Shown one piece after another: positions 49,703 through 59,676 of a stretch of DNA of 64,000 nucleotides. The notes beneath the pieces are model-generated. The model saw nothing but the letters and a program-made list of their open reading frames with translations, did not search any database and was not told the origin of the DNA. How positions within the stretch are numbered: position 1 is the stretch's first letter; every line of letters begins with the position of its first letter. Source of the DNA: Acetitomaculum ruminis DSM 5522 (GTDB lineage: Bacteria; Bacillota; Clostridia; Lachnospirales; Lachnospiraceae); assembly GCF_900112085.1 (NCBI RefSeq), contig NZ_FOJY01000008.1, forward strand, positions 68,119 to 132,118, written 5' to 3'. The translations under genes were made by a program, and so were the position numbers.

Positions 49703-52063
49703 ATGTATTTAAATATTCTAAAAAAGGACTTAAGACACAAAAAAACGATGAATATAATTCTTCTGCTTTTTGCAATACTTGCATCAATGTTTGTTTCTGC
49801 CGGACTTGCAAATGTGGTGACAGTGATGAATGGAACAGACTACTTTTTAGACTTGGCAGGAGTAGAGGATTATGTAATTATTACTCAAAACGGTGGGGAA
49901 AATGTGGAGGAAATATTAAAAAGCTCACCAAATGTGACTTCATATAAGAAAGAGAATTGTTTTTGGGGCTCTAAGGATGATTTATCTGTAGAAGGTAAAA
50001 AGATTGAACTTAAAAATAATACCTTACTTATACAACATCTTGAAGAAACAGGCATTAAATTTTTTAAAATGGATAATTCACAGCTTGCCCATATTAATAA
50101 AGGTGACATATATGTTACATCAGGATTTTTGTCAAGCAATAACCTAAAGGTGGGAGATATTCTTAAAGTAGAGTTTGGTGATACAAATAAGAGCTATAGA
50201 ATAGCAGGAGAAATGAAGGATGCCTTTCTTGGCTCGGATATGATGGGGAACACAAGACTTCTTATAAGCAATGAGGATTACAGGGACTATACGAAAAGCC
50301 AAAGCCTTCTTCCTTATCTTGGTTCTTTGTATTATGTAGCATCAGACAATGTAAAAGCATTAGGCGAAGAGATTTCACCGGCTGAAAATGTTCTTTTTTC
50401 AGATAGTAGAGAAATAGTAAAGCTTTGCTATGTAATGGAAATGATTATAGCCATGATTGTTTTGGTGCTTAGCGTTTGCCTGATTATAGTATCATTTGTT
50501 CTTCTAAAATTTGTTATTTCTTTTTCAATAAGTAAAGAGTTCCGGGAAATTGGTGTTATGAAGGCTATTGGAATTAGAAATTTTAAAATTAGAAGCCTTT
50601 ATATAACAAAATATTTAGCTATGGCTATTATTGGTGGTATTGCAGGATTTGTCTTGGGAATTCCATTTGGAAATTTTTTAACAGGTGCAGTTTCTAAAAA
50701 GATGATTTTAGGAAACAACTATGGAATAGCAGTTAATGTTTGTGGGTCAATTCTTGTAATAGTTATAATGAGTATATTTACATACCTTTGCACGGGAAAG
50801 ATTAAAAAGGCATCACCTGTAAATGCTATAAGAAGTGGACAAACCGGAGAGCGATACGGGAAAAAGAGTATTTATTCTATAAAGAAATCCCATCTTGGAA
50901 ACGCCTTTTATATGGCATTAAATGATGTACTTAGCGCACCAAAAAGATTTGTAACGATTATAATATCATTTTTCTTATGCTCGATTTTAGTTTTTGGTAT
51001 TGTCGAGGTAACAGATACCATGAAAAGCGACAGACTAATCACTGCATTTACTAAAAAATCTGATATGTATATAAATGATGCGAAAATTCTTAAAATGGAA
51101 TTTTTATCATCAGATGGGGATGCTTATCTGGATGAAACATCAAAAAAAATAGAAGAGGATTTAAAGTCCCTTGATATGCCGGCAAGAGTAAGTGCGGATG
51201 TTTTATATCGTTACCCTTTAACTTTTGATGGAAATACAAGCTCATTTGTTTTTCAGCAAAATACTAAGGCAAAAGCAAGTGAGTATGAGTATTCTAAAGG
51301 CAGTGCACCACAAAAAAGAAATGAGATAGCTATTACTCCGATAGTATCAGATAAGCTGGGGGCATACATAGGAGACAGAGTAACTATTGATTTTGGAACA
51401 GAAAAATTAGACTGTATCATTACAGCCATATTCCAATCCATGGATCAGTTAGGAAGCGTAATAAGATTACACGAGGATGCGCCAACAAGTCTTGCAAATG
51501 CAAGTGCTTTAATGTCCTTCCAGGTTGATTTTAATGATAAGCCAAGTGCTAAGGAAATTGCGAAGAGAATAGATATAGTAAAGGATTTTTATGATATAGA
51601 TGATGTATTTGATGCTGCAATGTATAGTGATGACTGTATGCATGTATCAAAAACCATGGAAAAGGTTTCAAAACTTTTGCTTTTAATAACATGTATTGTT
51701 GTAGTCCTTGTTACAATCCTTATGGAGCGATCCTTTATTCAGGAAGAAGTTCATGAAATAGCTCTTTTAAAGGCGATTGGATTTAAGAATAGCTTTATTA
51801 TTAAATGGCAAAGCATACGCTTTATGATAGTAACTGTTACTTCGCTGTTACTTGCGATAATTCTTACTTACCCAATAACCAAGCTTTGGTGTGACCCGAT
51901 ATGGAAAATGATGGGGGCATATCATGTAAGCTATTATTTTAATCCTCTTTCATTATTGGTAGTATATCCGGGGATTATACTTTTATTAAACCTTGTGGCT
52001 GTATTATTGACAGCAATGCATACAAACAAGATAACAAGCAAAGATATTATGAATATAGAATAG
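49703..52063 (+). CDS. FtsX/MacB-type ABC transporter permease
   Basis: 786 aa with the two-FtsX-domain layout: TM near the N-terminus, a large extracellular part (about 45-245), three TM (about 250-375), TM (about 420-445), a second extracellular part, and three C-terminal TM. FtsX signatures FREIGVMKAIGI and VHEIALLKAIGFK. ATG 49703 is 9 nt after AAAGG; ATG 49694 touches it. Works with the next ATPase, probably in resistance to cell-envelope peptides. Confidence 0.88.
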   Translation: MYLNILKKDLRHKKTMNIILLLFAILASMFVSAGLANVVTVMNGTDYFLDLAGVEDYVIITQNGGENVEEILKSSPNVTSYKKENCFWGSKDDLSVEGKKIELKNNTLLIQHLEETGIKFFKMDNSQLAHINKGDIYVTSGFLSSNNLKVGDILKVEFGDTNKSYRIAGEMKDAFLGSDMMGNTRLLISNEDYRDYTKSQSLLPYLGSLYYVASDNVKALGEEISPAENVLFSDSREIVKLCYVMEMIIAMIVLVLSVCLIIVSFVLLKFVISFSISKEFREIGVMKAIGIRNFKIRSLYITKYLAMAIIGGIAGFVLGIPFGNFLTGAVSKKMILGNNYGIAVNVCGSILVIVIMSIFTYLCTGKIKKASPVNAIRSGQTGERYGKKSIYSIKKSHLGNAFYMALNDVLSAPKRFVTIIISFFLCSILVFGIVEVTDTMKSDRLITAFTKKSDMYINDAKILKMEFLSSDGDAYLDETSKKIEEDLKSLDMPARVSADVLYRYPLTFDGNTSSFVFQQNTKAKASEYEYSKGSAPQKRNEIAITPIVSDKLGAYIGDRVTIDFGTEKLDCIITAIFQSMDQLGSVIRLHEDAPTSLANASALMSFQVDFNDKPSAKEIAKRIDIVKDFYDIDDVFDAAMYSDDCMHVSKTMEKVSKLLLLITCIVVVLVTILMERSFIQEEVHEIALLKAIGFKNSFIIKWQSIRFMIVTVTSLLLAIILTYPITKLWCDPIWKMMGAYHVSYYFNPLSLLVVYPGIILLLNLVAVLLTAMHTNKITSKDIMNIE

Positions 52064-52086
52064 GTCTATGGAAATGGAGAAGAAAA

Positions 52087-52845
52087 ATGGCTAAAATTTT
52101 AGAAGTAAAGGATTTATGCAAAACCTTTGTAATAGATAAAAGACAAAACAATGTTCTTAAAAATGTTAACTTTACAGTAGAAGAGGGAGATATGATTGCT
52201 ATAATGGGACCATCCGGTTCCGGAAAGACAACACTTCTTTATTCTGTTTCAGGTATGGATGCAGCTACCTGTGGCTCGGTTTTATTTGAAGGAAAAGATA
52301 TCACAAAGCTTAGTCAAAACGAGCTGTCAAATCTTAGATTAAATGAAATGGGATTTATTTTTCAGCAAATGTTTATGATGAAAAATTTATCTATCCTGGA
52401 TAATATAGTTTTACCGGCACTTGAAAGCAAAAAGGATAATGAAAAAAAGCCTGAAAAAATAAAAAGGGCCCTGGAGTTAATGAGGAAGCTTTCCATAATT
52501 GATGTGGCAGATAACGATATAAATGAGGTTTCAGGCGGTCAACTTCAAAGAGCTTGTATTTGCAGAAGTATGATAAATAAACCAAGACTTTTATTTGCTG
52601 ATGAACCAACGGGAGCCTTAAATAGAACCGCATCCGGTGAAGTTATGGAAGCAATAGTTAAATTAAATAACGAAGGAACCACAGTTATGATGGTTACTCA
52701 CGATGCCAGGGTTGCTGCAAGATGTAAAAGGGTTTTATATATCGTTGATGGAAATATAAAAGGAGAGTTTATTTCAGATACAAACTCACTAATTACAGAT
52801 AATGAGCGAAAATTAAATAACTGGCTGCTGGATTTGGGATGGTAA
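52087..52845 (+). CDS. ABC transporter ATP-binding protein (BceA/MacB-like)
   Basis: 252 aa. Walker A GPSGSGKTT at 41-49, Q-loop FIFQQMFMM, signature VSGGQLQRA, Walker B LLFADEPTG, H-loop VTHDARVAARC. Lies 23 bp after the permease. Together with the kinase and regulator it gives the order R-S-permease-ATPase. Confidence 0.93.
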   Translation: MAKILEVKDLCKTFVIDKRQNNVLKNVNFTVEEGDMIAIMGPSGSGKTTLLYSVSGMDAATCGSVLFEGKDITKLSQNELSNLRLNEMGFIFQQMFMMKNLSILDNIVLPALESKKDNEKKPEKIKRALELMRKLSIIDVADNDINEVSGGQLQRACICRSMINKPRLLFADEPTGALNRTASGEVMEAIVKLNNEGTTVMMVTHDARVAARCKRVLYIVDGNIKGEFISDTNSLITDNERKLNNWLLDLGW

Positions 52846-52853
52846 AAAATGCT

Positions 52854-52882
52854 TATGTCTGATATTACAAAAGCAGACATAC
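52854..52882. terminator. Hairpin between convergent ABC and methyltransferase genes
   Basis: TATGTCTG...CAGACATA, no clear T-run; a weak terminator candidate. Confidence 0.35.
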
Positions 52883-52887
52883 CGGTA

Positions 52888-53595
52888 TTAAAGTGGCTTT
52901 TGTGCCGTGAAAAAAAGGGCGGTCCCATGACCTGGATGTGTCGGATTTAAACTGTCATTACAGGTAATATTGTCAAAACCTGCAGAAAGTAGTATATCGC
53001 TTATAAGGGAAGGCTCATAGAAGGTCTCCACCACCTTTTCTTCATGCAAGAGGTTTTCTCCTTCATATGTATATACGTGAAGAGTTGTAATCTGTCTGTT
53101 TTTCGTAATCTGAAGGAGAATTCTTCTGTCGCCGTCTTTGGCTAGTTCAAAGGGGGTTTCATCGTGGCCTTCCTGTCCGTTTAGAATGTCAAAGATGAAA
53201 TAACCTCCGGGAGTTATATAGTTGAACACATTATGTATCATGGTATCTACAAGGGATATATCAGAAAGGTGGTTAAGGGCATCACATGTACATGTTACCA
53301 AATCCACCTTTTCTTCAGGCTGGTAAGTTACCATGTCTGCTACCACAAAATTTGCACCGGGACAGTTTTTCTTTGCAATTTCTATCATGTTTTTAGACAA
53401 ATCAATTCCCTTTATCTTAAGTCCCATATCCCTCATGATACGGCATAATACGCCAGTCCCGCATCCAATATCCAAAAATGACACTGGATTTACACCCATA
53501 TTCTTTAACCATATCTTTAATTGCTCTCCAAAAGTCTCCGAATAGTAATTCCATCCCAATTCATTATAAATCTTACAAAAATCCTTTCCATACAT
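52888..53595 (-). CDS. Class I SAM-dependent methyltransferase
   Basis: 235 aa, Rossmann-type: motif I DIGCGTG at 42-48, IDLSKNMIEIAKK (acidic loop), VADM, and CDALNHLSDI. The pattern FYEPSLISDILLSAGF near the end is usual for small-molecule methyltransferases. Substrate unknown. Same strand as the radical SAM and AraC genes upstream; 20 bp from the radical SAM gene, so co-transcribed. Confidence 0.88.
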   Translation of the reverse strand: MYGKDFCKIYNELGWNYYSETFGEQLKIWLKNMGVNPVSFLDIGCGTGVLCRIMRDMGLKIKGIDLSKNMIEIAKKNCPGANFVVADMVTYQPEEKVDLVTCTCDALNHLSDISLVDTMIHNVFNYITPGGYFIFDILNGQEGHDETPFELAKDGDRRILLQITKNRQITTLHVYTYEGENLLHEEKVVETFYEPSLISDILLSAGFDNITCNDSLNPTHPGHGTALFFTAQKPL

Positions 53596-53615
53596 TTTAA
53601 ACTCCCCCCATTTTT

Positions 53616-54629
53616 TTACATTTCATCAAGTATTTCTTGAGAAAATTCATCTAAATCTTCTGGAACACCTTGTTTAAGTATACCGCAGTTAGGACATGAT
53701 AGCACGCTTAATCTTTTTCGTTCTTTTTTTAGAAAAGACTGCTGAAAGTTCCATAGAACAATACTGTCCCATATTTTCTTTGGTGTCGGTGGGGCTCCCA
53801 CATGCTGATCTAAAATCATTGCGTGATTCCAGTCAAATCTGCATAAAGAAAAAGTAGCGTCTGAATTAATACACATCTCATAAAATACGTAGGGACATAC
53901 TTGGACTTCACCGCTTTTGCCCCCTAAAAGACTGACATTTTCATCAAAATCCACTTTCATTTCATTATATTTTGGCCAATACTCGATGGTATGCTCCACA
54001 GAGATACCGTCAGTAATATTACCAAAAGTTTCATAGAATTCATCTTCCTGCTTCGGTGTCAGATAGTCACCGTTAATTTTTATATTCATTTCGCAGTTTC
54101 CCTTGTGGGCGTAAAAGTAGGCTATATTTTCCACAAAGCTGTCATAATCTAAATTGTGACCGGAAAATTCCCGGTAGTGGTGGGCATTAATTCCTTCAAC
54201 GGAAATATTGATTCTGTCTAATCCTGCATCAATAATATCTCTGCTTAATTCATGGGTTAATAAAGATGCGTTGGTTGTAGTATCAACTCTTTTAACCATA
54301 GGAGACTTTTTGGCATATGCGACCATATCTGCAAAATGTTTATTTAAAAGGGGTTCACCTTCTTTGTATAGTCTTATTACACGAATTGGGTCTTTAAATT
54401 CGCAAAGGGAATCAATTATCCCTTTATATACTTCAAAATCCATAGGTCCGTGTTTTCTGCCCTTGGTTTTTTTCATAAGTTCCAAATTACCTGTTGGACA
54501 AAATTTACATCTGAAATTACAGGTATCGCAAGGATCAATATAAATAGTATAGGGTGTGCGCATGGGAATAGCTTCCTTAAGCTCCATTCGGTCATACAAA
54601 TCTATTCTGGGAATATAGCGTGCTTTCAT
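53616..54629 (-). CDS. Radical SAM/SPASM domain protein
   Basis: 337 aa. Radical SAM cluster C37-x3-C41-x2-C44 (CNFRCKFC), a GEPLLN glycine motif, and a C-terminal SPASM-like region with CPYVFYEMCINSDATFSLC and SCPNCG for auxiliary clusters. SPASM enzymes modify peptides or proteins, or act in cofactor synthesis. No precursor peptide gene is evident beside it. The neighbouring methyltransferase and ABC pair could form a natural-product or metallophore pathway. Confidence 0.88.
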   Translation of the reverse strand: MKARYIPRIDLYDRMELKEAIPMRTPYTIYIDPCDTCNFRCKFCPTGNLELMKKTKGRKHGPMDFEVYKGIIDSLCEFKDPIRVIRLYKEGEPLLNKHFADMVAYAKKSPMVKRVDTTTNASLLTHELSRDIIDAGLDRINISVEGINAHHYREFSGHNLDYDSFVENIAYFYAHKGNCEMNIKINGDYLTPKQEDEFYETFGNITDGISVEHTIEYWPKYNEMKVDFDENVSLLGGKSGEVQVCPYVFYEMCINSDATFSLCRFDWNHAMILDQHVGAPPTPKKIWDSIVLWNFQQSFLKKERKRLSVLSCPNCGILKQGVPEDLDEFSQEILDEM

Positions 54630-54711
54630 TTTTTACCTCCTTAAGGCTTTTTGATATCTTTTATAATAGGGTTATCATCTTTGTTTTTTATACTCTTAGA
54701 TGAGGAAAAGT

Positions 54712-55683
54712 CTACTTACGGGCACTTTTTCTATATTCTAACGGAAGAACTCCGGTATGTTTTGCAAAAAGTGCGGCAAAGTGACCAGCAGCCTGGTAGC
54801 CCACTGCCTTGGCGATTTCCCCCACAGGAAGCTCAGTATAAAGCAGAAGGTGTTCTGCGTGGTCAAGTCTTACATTTTGTATATATTCATTGATGGTACA
54901 GTCAAAATATATACGAAAACATTTTTTTAATTTTGTTGTCCCCATACATCCAATCTTTGAAAGACTGTCTATGGTGAGATTATCCGCATAATGGTCATTT
55001 ATATAAGAAGCAAGAGCGTCTAACATCTCCTTATCGGCAGCAGATACAGTAGCTTTTTTTCGGGAATTAATAAGTAGGTGTCTGTTATAAACCAGGGATA
55101 ATGCTTCATTTGCCTTTCCTTCAAAATACAAAGCAGCAGATAATGAATCCCCCCTGTAGTTTTTTATATCCCACAAAAGTTTCATCATTTCAGGAAAATC
55201 AGTGGTTTCATCAATACTTTTAAATGCTTCGGCAGGATTTTGATATAAATTGGCAAAAAGACTTTTCAACTGCTTGTTGTAATAGTTGGGATGATATTCA
55301 ATGCCTATAGATTTAATTGGTATATATTTGTGAATCAATGCGTGATAGGGTTCATAGCCTCCACGAAAACTTTTTATAAGGCCGGAACGAAGCTTACGGT
55401 AAGGTTTTAACTCTTCTCCGGAAATGGAATCATATCTTGTGATGCTTAAACATTCCGGAATTTTCATATCAATGACGGTATCTTCATTAAAACGGAAATC
55501 ATGTATTTTTATGTTATATTTTCCGGGTACTTCATAATACCAAAAATAACCCTGGCCAATCTCAGAAGAAAGCATAAAAGTATCGCCACAAGGCGGATAT
55601 TCTCCTGTATTTTCACATTTAATAAATCCTGAGTTTTCAAATTTGTTTTTATAATAACTGCTGTTTATATCTGTATAGTCCAT
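54712..55683 (-). CDS. AraC-family transcriptional regulator
   Basis: 323 aa. C-terminal AraC DNA-binding domain with both HTHs (about 225-320): DNLTIDSLSKIGCMGTTKLK, then LPVGEIAKAVGYQAAGHFAA. The N-terminal sensor half has no cupin match that I can see and resembles PchR-like regulators of siderophore systems. Divergent from the ABC pair at 55828 and upstream of the radical SAM gene. Confidence 0.9.
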   Translation of the reverse strand: MDYTDINSSYYKNKFENSGFIKCENTGEYPPCGDTFMLSSEIGQGYFWYYEVPGKYNIKIHDFRFNEDTVIDMKIPECLSITRYDSISGEELKPYRKLRSGLIKSFRGGYEPYHALIHKYIPIKSIGIEYHPNYYNKQLKSLFANLYQNPAEAFKSIDETTDFPEMMKLLWDIKNYRGDSLSAALYFEGKANEALSLVYNRHLLINSRKKATVSAADKEMLDALASYINDHYADNLTIDSLSKIGCMGTTKLKKCFRIYFDCTINEYIQNVRLDHAEHLLLYTELPVGEIAKAVGYQAAGHFAALFAKHTGVLPLEYRKSARK

Positions 55684-55827
55684 ATTTCAACCTTCTTTTT
55701 AAAAATATTCCTAAAGGACATTTATATATGATAATCAGACTAAAAATATCTTATGTTATTGTATCAAAAGTTTAAGGAATATACAATGAAAATCGTTAAA
55801 AATCAATTAATTAAGGAGGAATAGTAA

Positions 55828-57582
55828 TTGGATAAAAAGAAAAAAGTGGGTTTTTCTTTGTTAATGGAATGGGCTGATAGGAACAGAGTATATGTTTATA
55901 TATCTGTAGTTTTGGCATTGATTTCCAGTTTAAGCAGTATAGTACCCTATCTGATTTTCTACAAACTTATTGATGCACTTGTGGAAAGAAGATTTACTTT
56001 CAAAATGGCAATCACAATGGCAGGAATACTGGTGGCCATAACCCTTGTTAGAGTTATATGCAATATGTTTGCATCAATATCATCTCATAAGGGAGCCTAC
56101 AACACTTTGTTTAGGGTAAGATGTATGGTAACCGGGCATATGGCAAAAATGCCCTTAGGTGCCCTTAATGAAAGAAGCACAGGTGAAATAAAATATGTTT
56201 TGAATGAAAGCATTGAAAAGATGGAATTATTTTTGGCACATAATCTTGTGGAGTTGGTTTTGTATGCATCGGGTCCTGTGGTTATGTTTATTTATCTTGT
56301 AAGTGTAAATGTAAAACTGGGGCTTATAAGCATCTTGCCTTTAATACCGGTCATTGTCGTTATGATGGCAATGTTTATGCGGTTTGGAAAATTCATGGAT
56401 GCTGTTAATTCTTCCTCAGGGGATCTTTCAGGAAGTGTAAGCGAGTATGTAAACGGAATGAGGTTAATTAAGGCATATAATATGTCTGTACAATCATTTA
56501 GGAAATATTCAGATGCCATAGAAAAACAATTTAATCTATGGTGTGCTATATCAAAGGCGACAGGACCTTTTTATGCAGCCTACATTGTTTTACTTGAAAG
56601 TGGCATCCTTATGCTTGTTCCGGCAGGAGGCTATATGTTTGTGCATGGACATATTACGGCAGGAGTTCTTCTTTTATTTGCCTTCATTGGTTCTCAATAT
56701 CTTATGGACATAAGGCCCTTACAGGAATTATCCAACAATTTGGCTTTTGTTTTAAATGGAATAAAACAGGTAGAGGATATTCTTGATACAAAGGTTTTTG
56801 AAGGAGATGAGCATTTCCCTGAAAATTGCCATATCAAACTGAAAGATGTGAATTTTTCATATGATAAAAAAAACAATGTTTTACAAAATGTAAATCTGGA
56901 AATAAAAAATGGAGAAAAAATCGCAGTTATAGGAAAGTCAGGAGCCGGAAAAAGTACATTGGTGCAGCTGATTTCAAGATTTTATGATGTGGAAGAAGGA
57001 GAGATTCTTATTGGCGATAAAAATATTAAGAAGATTAATTACGAAGAACTCCTTGATAAAATCGCAATTGTTTTTCAAAACAGTTTTCTTACAGGAGGCA
57101 GTGTTTATGAAAATATAGCCATGGGAAGAAATGTATCTTATGAAGAAGTTAGAAAAGCTGCAAGAAAGGCATGCATTGATGATTTTATCATAAACCTCCC
57201 CCAAGGCTATGATACTTTATGTAATGGATATGGAACCCGCTTTTCAGGTGGACAAAAACAAAGGATATGCATTGCCAGAGCTATTCTAAAAAATGCTCCC
57301 ATACTAATACTTGACGAAGCAACCAGTGCTGCTGATCCGGAAAATCAGATTGAGATAGATAAGGCAATAGATAATTTATGTAAAGAAAAGACGGTTATAA
57401 TAGTTGCCCATCGTCTTGATATTGTAAAGAAATGTGACAGGATTGTTGTGGTGGAAAATCAGGGAATATCCGCAGTAGGAACTTTTGAAAAACTGCTAAA
57501 AACCAATGAATATTTTTCAAATGCATGGCAACAATACACCAGGGCGAGAAATACAAAATACAGATTGGGGGATAATGAATAA
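55828..57582 (+). CDS. Half-ABC transporter (fused TM and ATPase), first of a pair
   Basis: 584 aa. Six TM (about 20-300), then ATPase with Walker A GKSGAGKST at about 369-377, signature FSGGQKQR and Walker B ILILDEATSAADPE. Start is TTG 55828, supported by AAGGAGGA at 7 nt. Overlaps the second half-transporter by one base. Heterodimeric pairs beside AraC regulators are often siderophore-type importers (YbtPQ/IrtAB-like) or exporters; direction cannot be told. Confidence 0.9.
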   Translation: MDKKKKVGFSLLMEWADRNRVYVYISVVLALISSLSSIVPYLIFYKLIDALVERRFTFKMAITMAGILVAITLVRVICNMFASISSHKGAYNTLFRVRCMVTGHMAKMPLGALNERSTGEIKYVLNESIEKMELFLAHNLVELVLYASGPVVMFIYLVSVNVKLGLISILPLIPVIVVMMAMFMRFGKFMDAVNSSSGDLSGSVSEYVNGMRLIKAYNMSVQSFRKYSDAIEKQFNLWCAISKATGPFYAAYIVLLESGILMLVPAGGYMFVHGHITAGVLLLFAFIGSQYLMDIRPLQELSNNLAFVLNGIKQVEDILDTKVFEGDEHFPENCHIKLKDVNFSYDKKNNVLQNVNLEIKNGEKIAVIGKSGAGKSTLVQLISRFYDVEEGEILIGDKNIKKINYEELLDKIAIVFQNSFLTGGSVYENIAMGRNVSYEEVRKAARKACIDDFIINLPQGYDTLCNGYGTRFSGGQKQRICIARAILKNAPILILDEATSAADPENQIEIDKAIDNLCKEKTVIIVAHRLDIVKKCDRIVVVENQGISAVGTFEKLLKTNEYFSNAWQQYTRARNTKYRLGDNE

Positions 57583-59297
57583 TGACAGAATACAAGAAAA
57601 TTTTCAGACCTGGAATAAAATTAAATATATCTATTGTGGGAATTGTATTTGAAGGATTTTTGACAGGATTAAATTTTTTGGTGCTGTTAAAACTTTTAAG
57701 GTTGATTTTTGAAAAAGGAGTAGAAATTAAGGATATTTTTGGTTCAGTAGCAAGTCTTGGTGTAATTTTTCTTTTCAGGCTTATACTATATACGATTTCC
57801 TACACAGAAAGTCAGATTGGAGGAGCTAGTGTTACAAAAAAGATTAGAAAAACTATTGGAGATAAATTAAAACATATTCCCCTTGGTATATTTACAGCTA
57901 ATAAAACAGGCTTTTATATTAATGCGGCTACCAGTGAAACCGCTGATTACGAACAGGTTCTTACCCATAAAATGGCTGACATTATAAAGTTTTTTATGTT
58001 GAATTTGTTATTGGGATTTTATGCAAGAACCATTAATGCATATGTGGGAGATATAATTTTATTAATATTAATAATGCTTATTCCAACCATACTATTTTCC
58101 ATAAGGCAGGTTAACAAATTTGGCACTTTAAAGAATAAGGCAAGAGAAGAAAATGTAAGTGCCATTACAGAATATCTTACAGGATGTCAGACCCTAAGGT
58201 CATATGGCCTTGTGGGAACAAGAAACAGATTACTGACTGATACAATGAAAAAATATTCAGATGTAAGTTATCAATATGAGAAAGCTATATTACCCATTGG
58301 CTTTGCCTATGTGCTTTTTTCATATGTTTCTATAGCAGCATCACTGCTTATTATGTCAAATGCCTATAATCAGGGGAAACTTTTGGCTTACGAGTTGATA
58401 ATTCTTTTTATGATGCTTTTATATGTAGCAAAAATATCCATGAGTCTTTATATCAGTCTGGTGGCATACAGGAATTTATTAATCTCAAAAAACAAAATAG
58501 AAAGAATTTTTAAAGAAAAAGAAGAGAAAACAAGTGATAAAAAGCTAGATGTAAAAAAATATGACATAGAATTCGAGAATGTTGATTTTTCATATACTCC
58601 TGAAGAAAAAGTATTGAATCAGGCTTCTTTTACAATCAGGGAAAATACTCTAAATGCAATAGTTGGAGATTCAGGCTCTGGAAAATCCACAATATTTAAT
58701 CTTATTAGTAAATATTATGAACCTGATAAGGGGAAAATAAAGATTGGAGGGATGGACATAAAAGGCATCTCTTCAGAGGAAGTTTTAAAAAAGATCAGTC
58801 TGGTAGACCAGGATGTATTTTTATTTAATGATACCGTTATGAACAACATTAGATATGCAAGAGAAAACGCCTTGGACGAAGAAATATTTGAAGCCTGCAA
58901 GATGGCCAACTGCCACGATTTTATTTTAAAGCTTGATAAAGGTTATAACACGATTATAGGAGAAAACGGCAAAAACTTATCAGGAGGAGAAAGACAAAGA
59001 CTATCAATTGCAAGAGCAATTCTTAGAAACAGCCCCATTGTTTTACTGGATGAAGTAACTTCATCCCTTGACATAGAAAATGAGCTTCTGGTTAAAAGGG
59101 CTATAGGCAACTTATTAAAAACCAGGAAAACAGTGGTCATGATTGCCCATACAATGCCCATTGTGGAAAAGGCAGACTGCATTTTGGTGGTTGAAAACGG
59201 GAAAGTGGTAGAGTGGGGAAATCATGAGCAGCTTATGAAACTAAAGGGCAAGTATGCGAGAATGAGACAGGCTTCAGATTCTTCCTTTATACTTTAA
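57582..59297 (+). CDS. Half-ABC transporter, second of a pair
   Basis: 571 aa. Six TM (about 15-295), ATPase with Walker A GDSGSGKST at about 362-370, signature LSGGERQR, Walker B IVLLDEVTSSLDIEN. In the first protein the residue after Walker B Asp is Glu (DEAT) and here also Glu (DEVT), so both sites look active. ATG overlaps the previous stop (TAATG). Confidence 0.9.
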   Translation: MTEYKKIFRPGIKLNISIVGIVFEGFLTGLNFLVLLKLLRLIFEKGVEIKDIFGSVASLGVIFLFRLILYTISYTESQIGGASVTKKIRKTIGDKLKHIPLGIFTANKTGFYINAATSETADYEQVLTHKMADIIKFFMLNLLLGFYARTINAYVGDIILLILIMLIPTILFSIRQVNKFGTLKNKAREENVSAITEYLTGCQTLRSYGLVGTRNRLLTDTMKKYSDVSYQYEKAILPIGFAYVLFSYVSIAASLLIMSNAYNQGKLLAYELIILFMMLLYVAKISMSLYISLVAYRNLLISKNKIERIFKEKEEKTSDKKLDVKKYDIEFENVDFSYTPEEKVLNQASFTIRENTLNAIVGDSGSGKSTIFNLISKYYEPDKGKIKIGGMDIKGISSEEVLKKISLVDQDVFLFNDTVMNNIRYARENALDEEIFEACKMANCHDFILKLDKGYNTIIGENGKNLSGGERQRLSIARAILRNSPIVLLDEVTSSLDIENELLVKRAIGNLLKTRKTVVMIAHTMPIVEKADCILVVENGKVVEWGNHEQLMKLKGKYARMRQASDSSFIL

Positions 59298-59386
59298 AAA
59301 AGATTATGGAAGATGAGTTGTCTGCGTGTATTGTTTTTTTGCCTTATATATTATATGATTGGTTTAAAAATTATTGAGAAAATTCA

Positions 59387-59550
59387 GTAAAGCGGACATT
59401 CGGAATCCGCTTTGCTACTTCCTCATGAACGCAGTGGCACTTCGTGCCACCTGTCAGAAGGGGCTTTAACCCCTTCTGACACTAGTAAGCTTATACCCCC
59501 GCTTAAAGCTTACGCTTTTGAAGCGGGGGATTGCTTACACTGCGTTCAAA
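59387..59550. repeat. 164-bp hairpin-rich repeat, copy 2
   Basis: Same orientation and length as 3568-3731. The substitutions keep the stems: the hairpin GTGGCAC/GTGCCAC changes only its loop (TTT to TTC). Lies between the ABC pair and the XRE gene. Confidence 0.8.
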
Positions 59551-59676
59551 TACCAGTAAAATAGCGGATGTAAAAGAATTTTGACACCCATTTTATGCAT
59601 ATGTAAAAAGCATTTGATAGACTTTTTAGCTAAAATTTTTCATACTTCATTTAAAAGAAAAGAAAGGAATCGGCAG

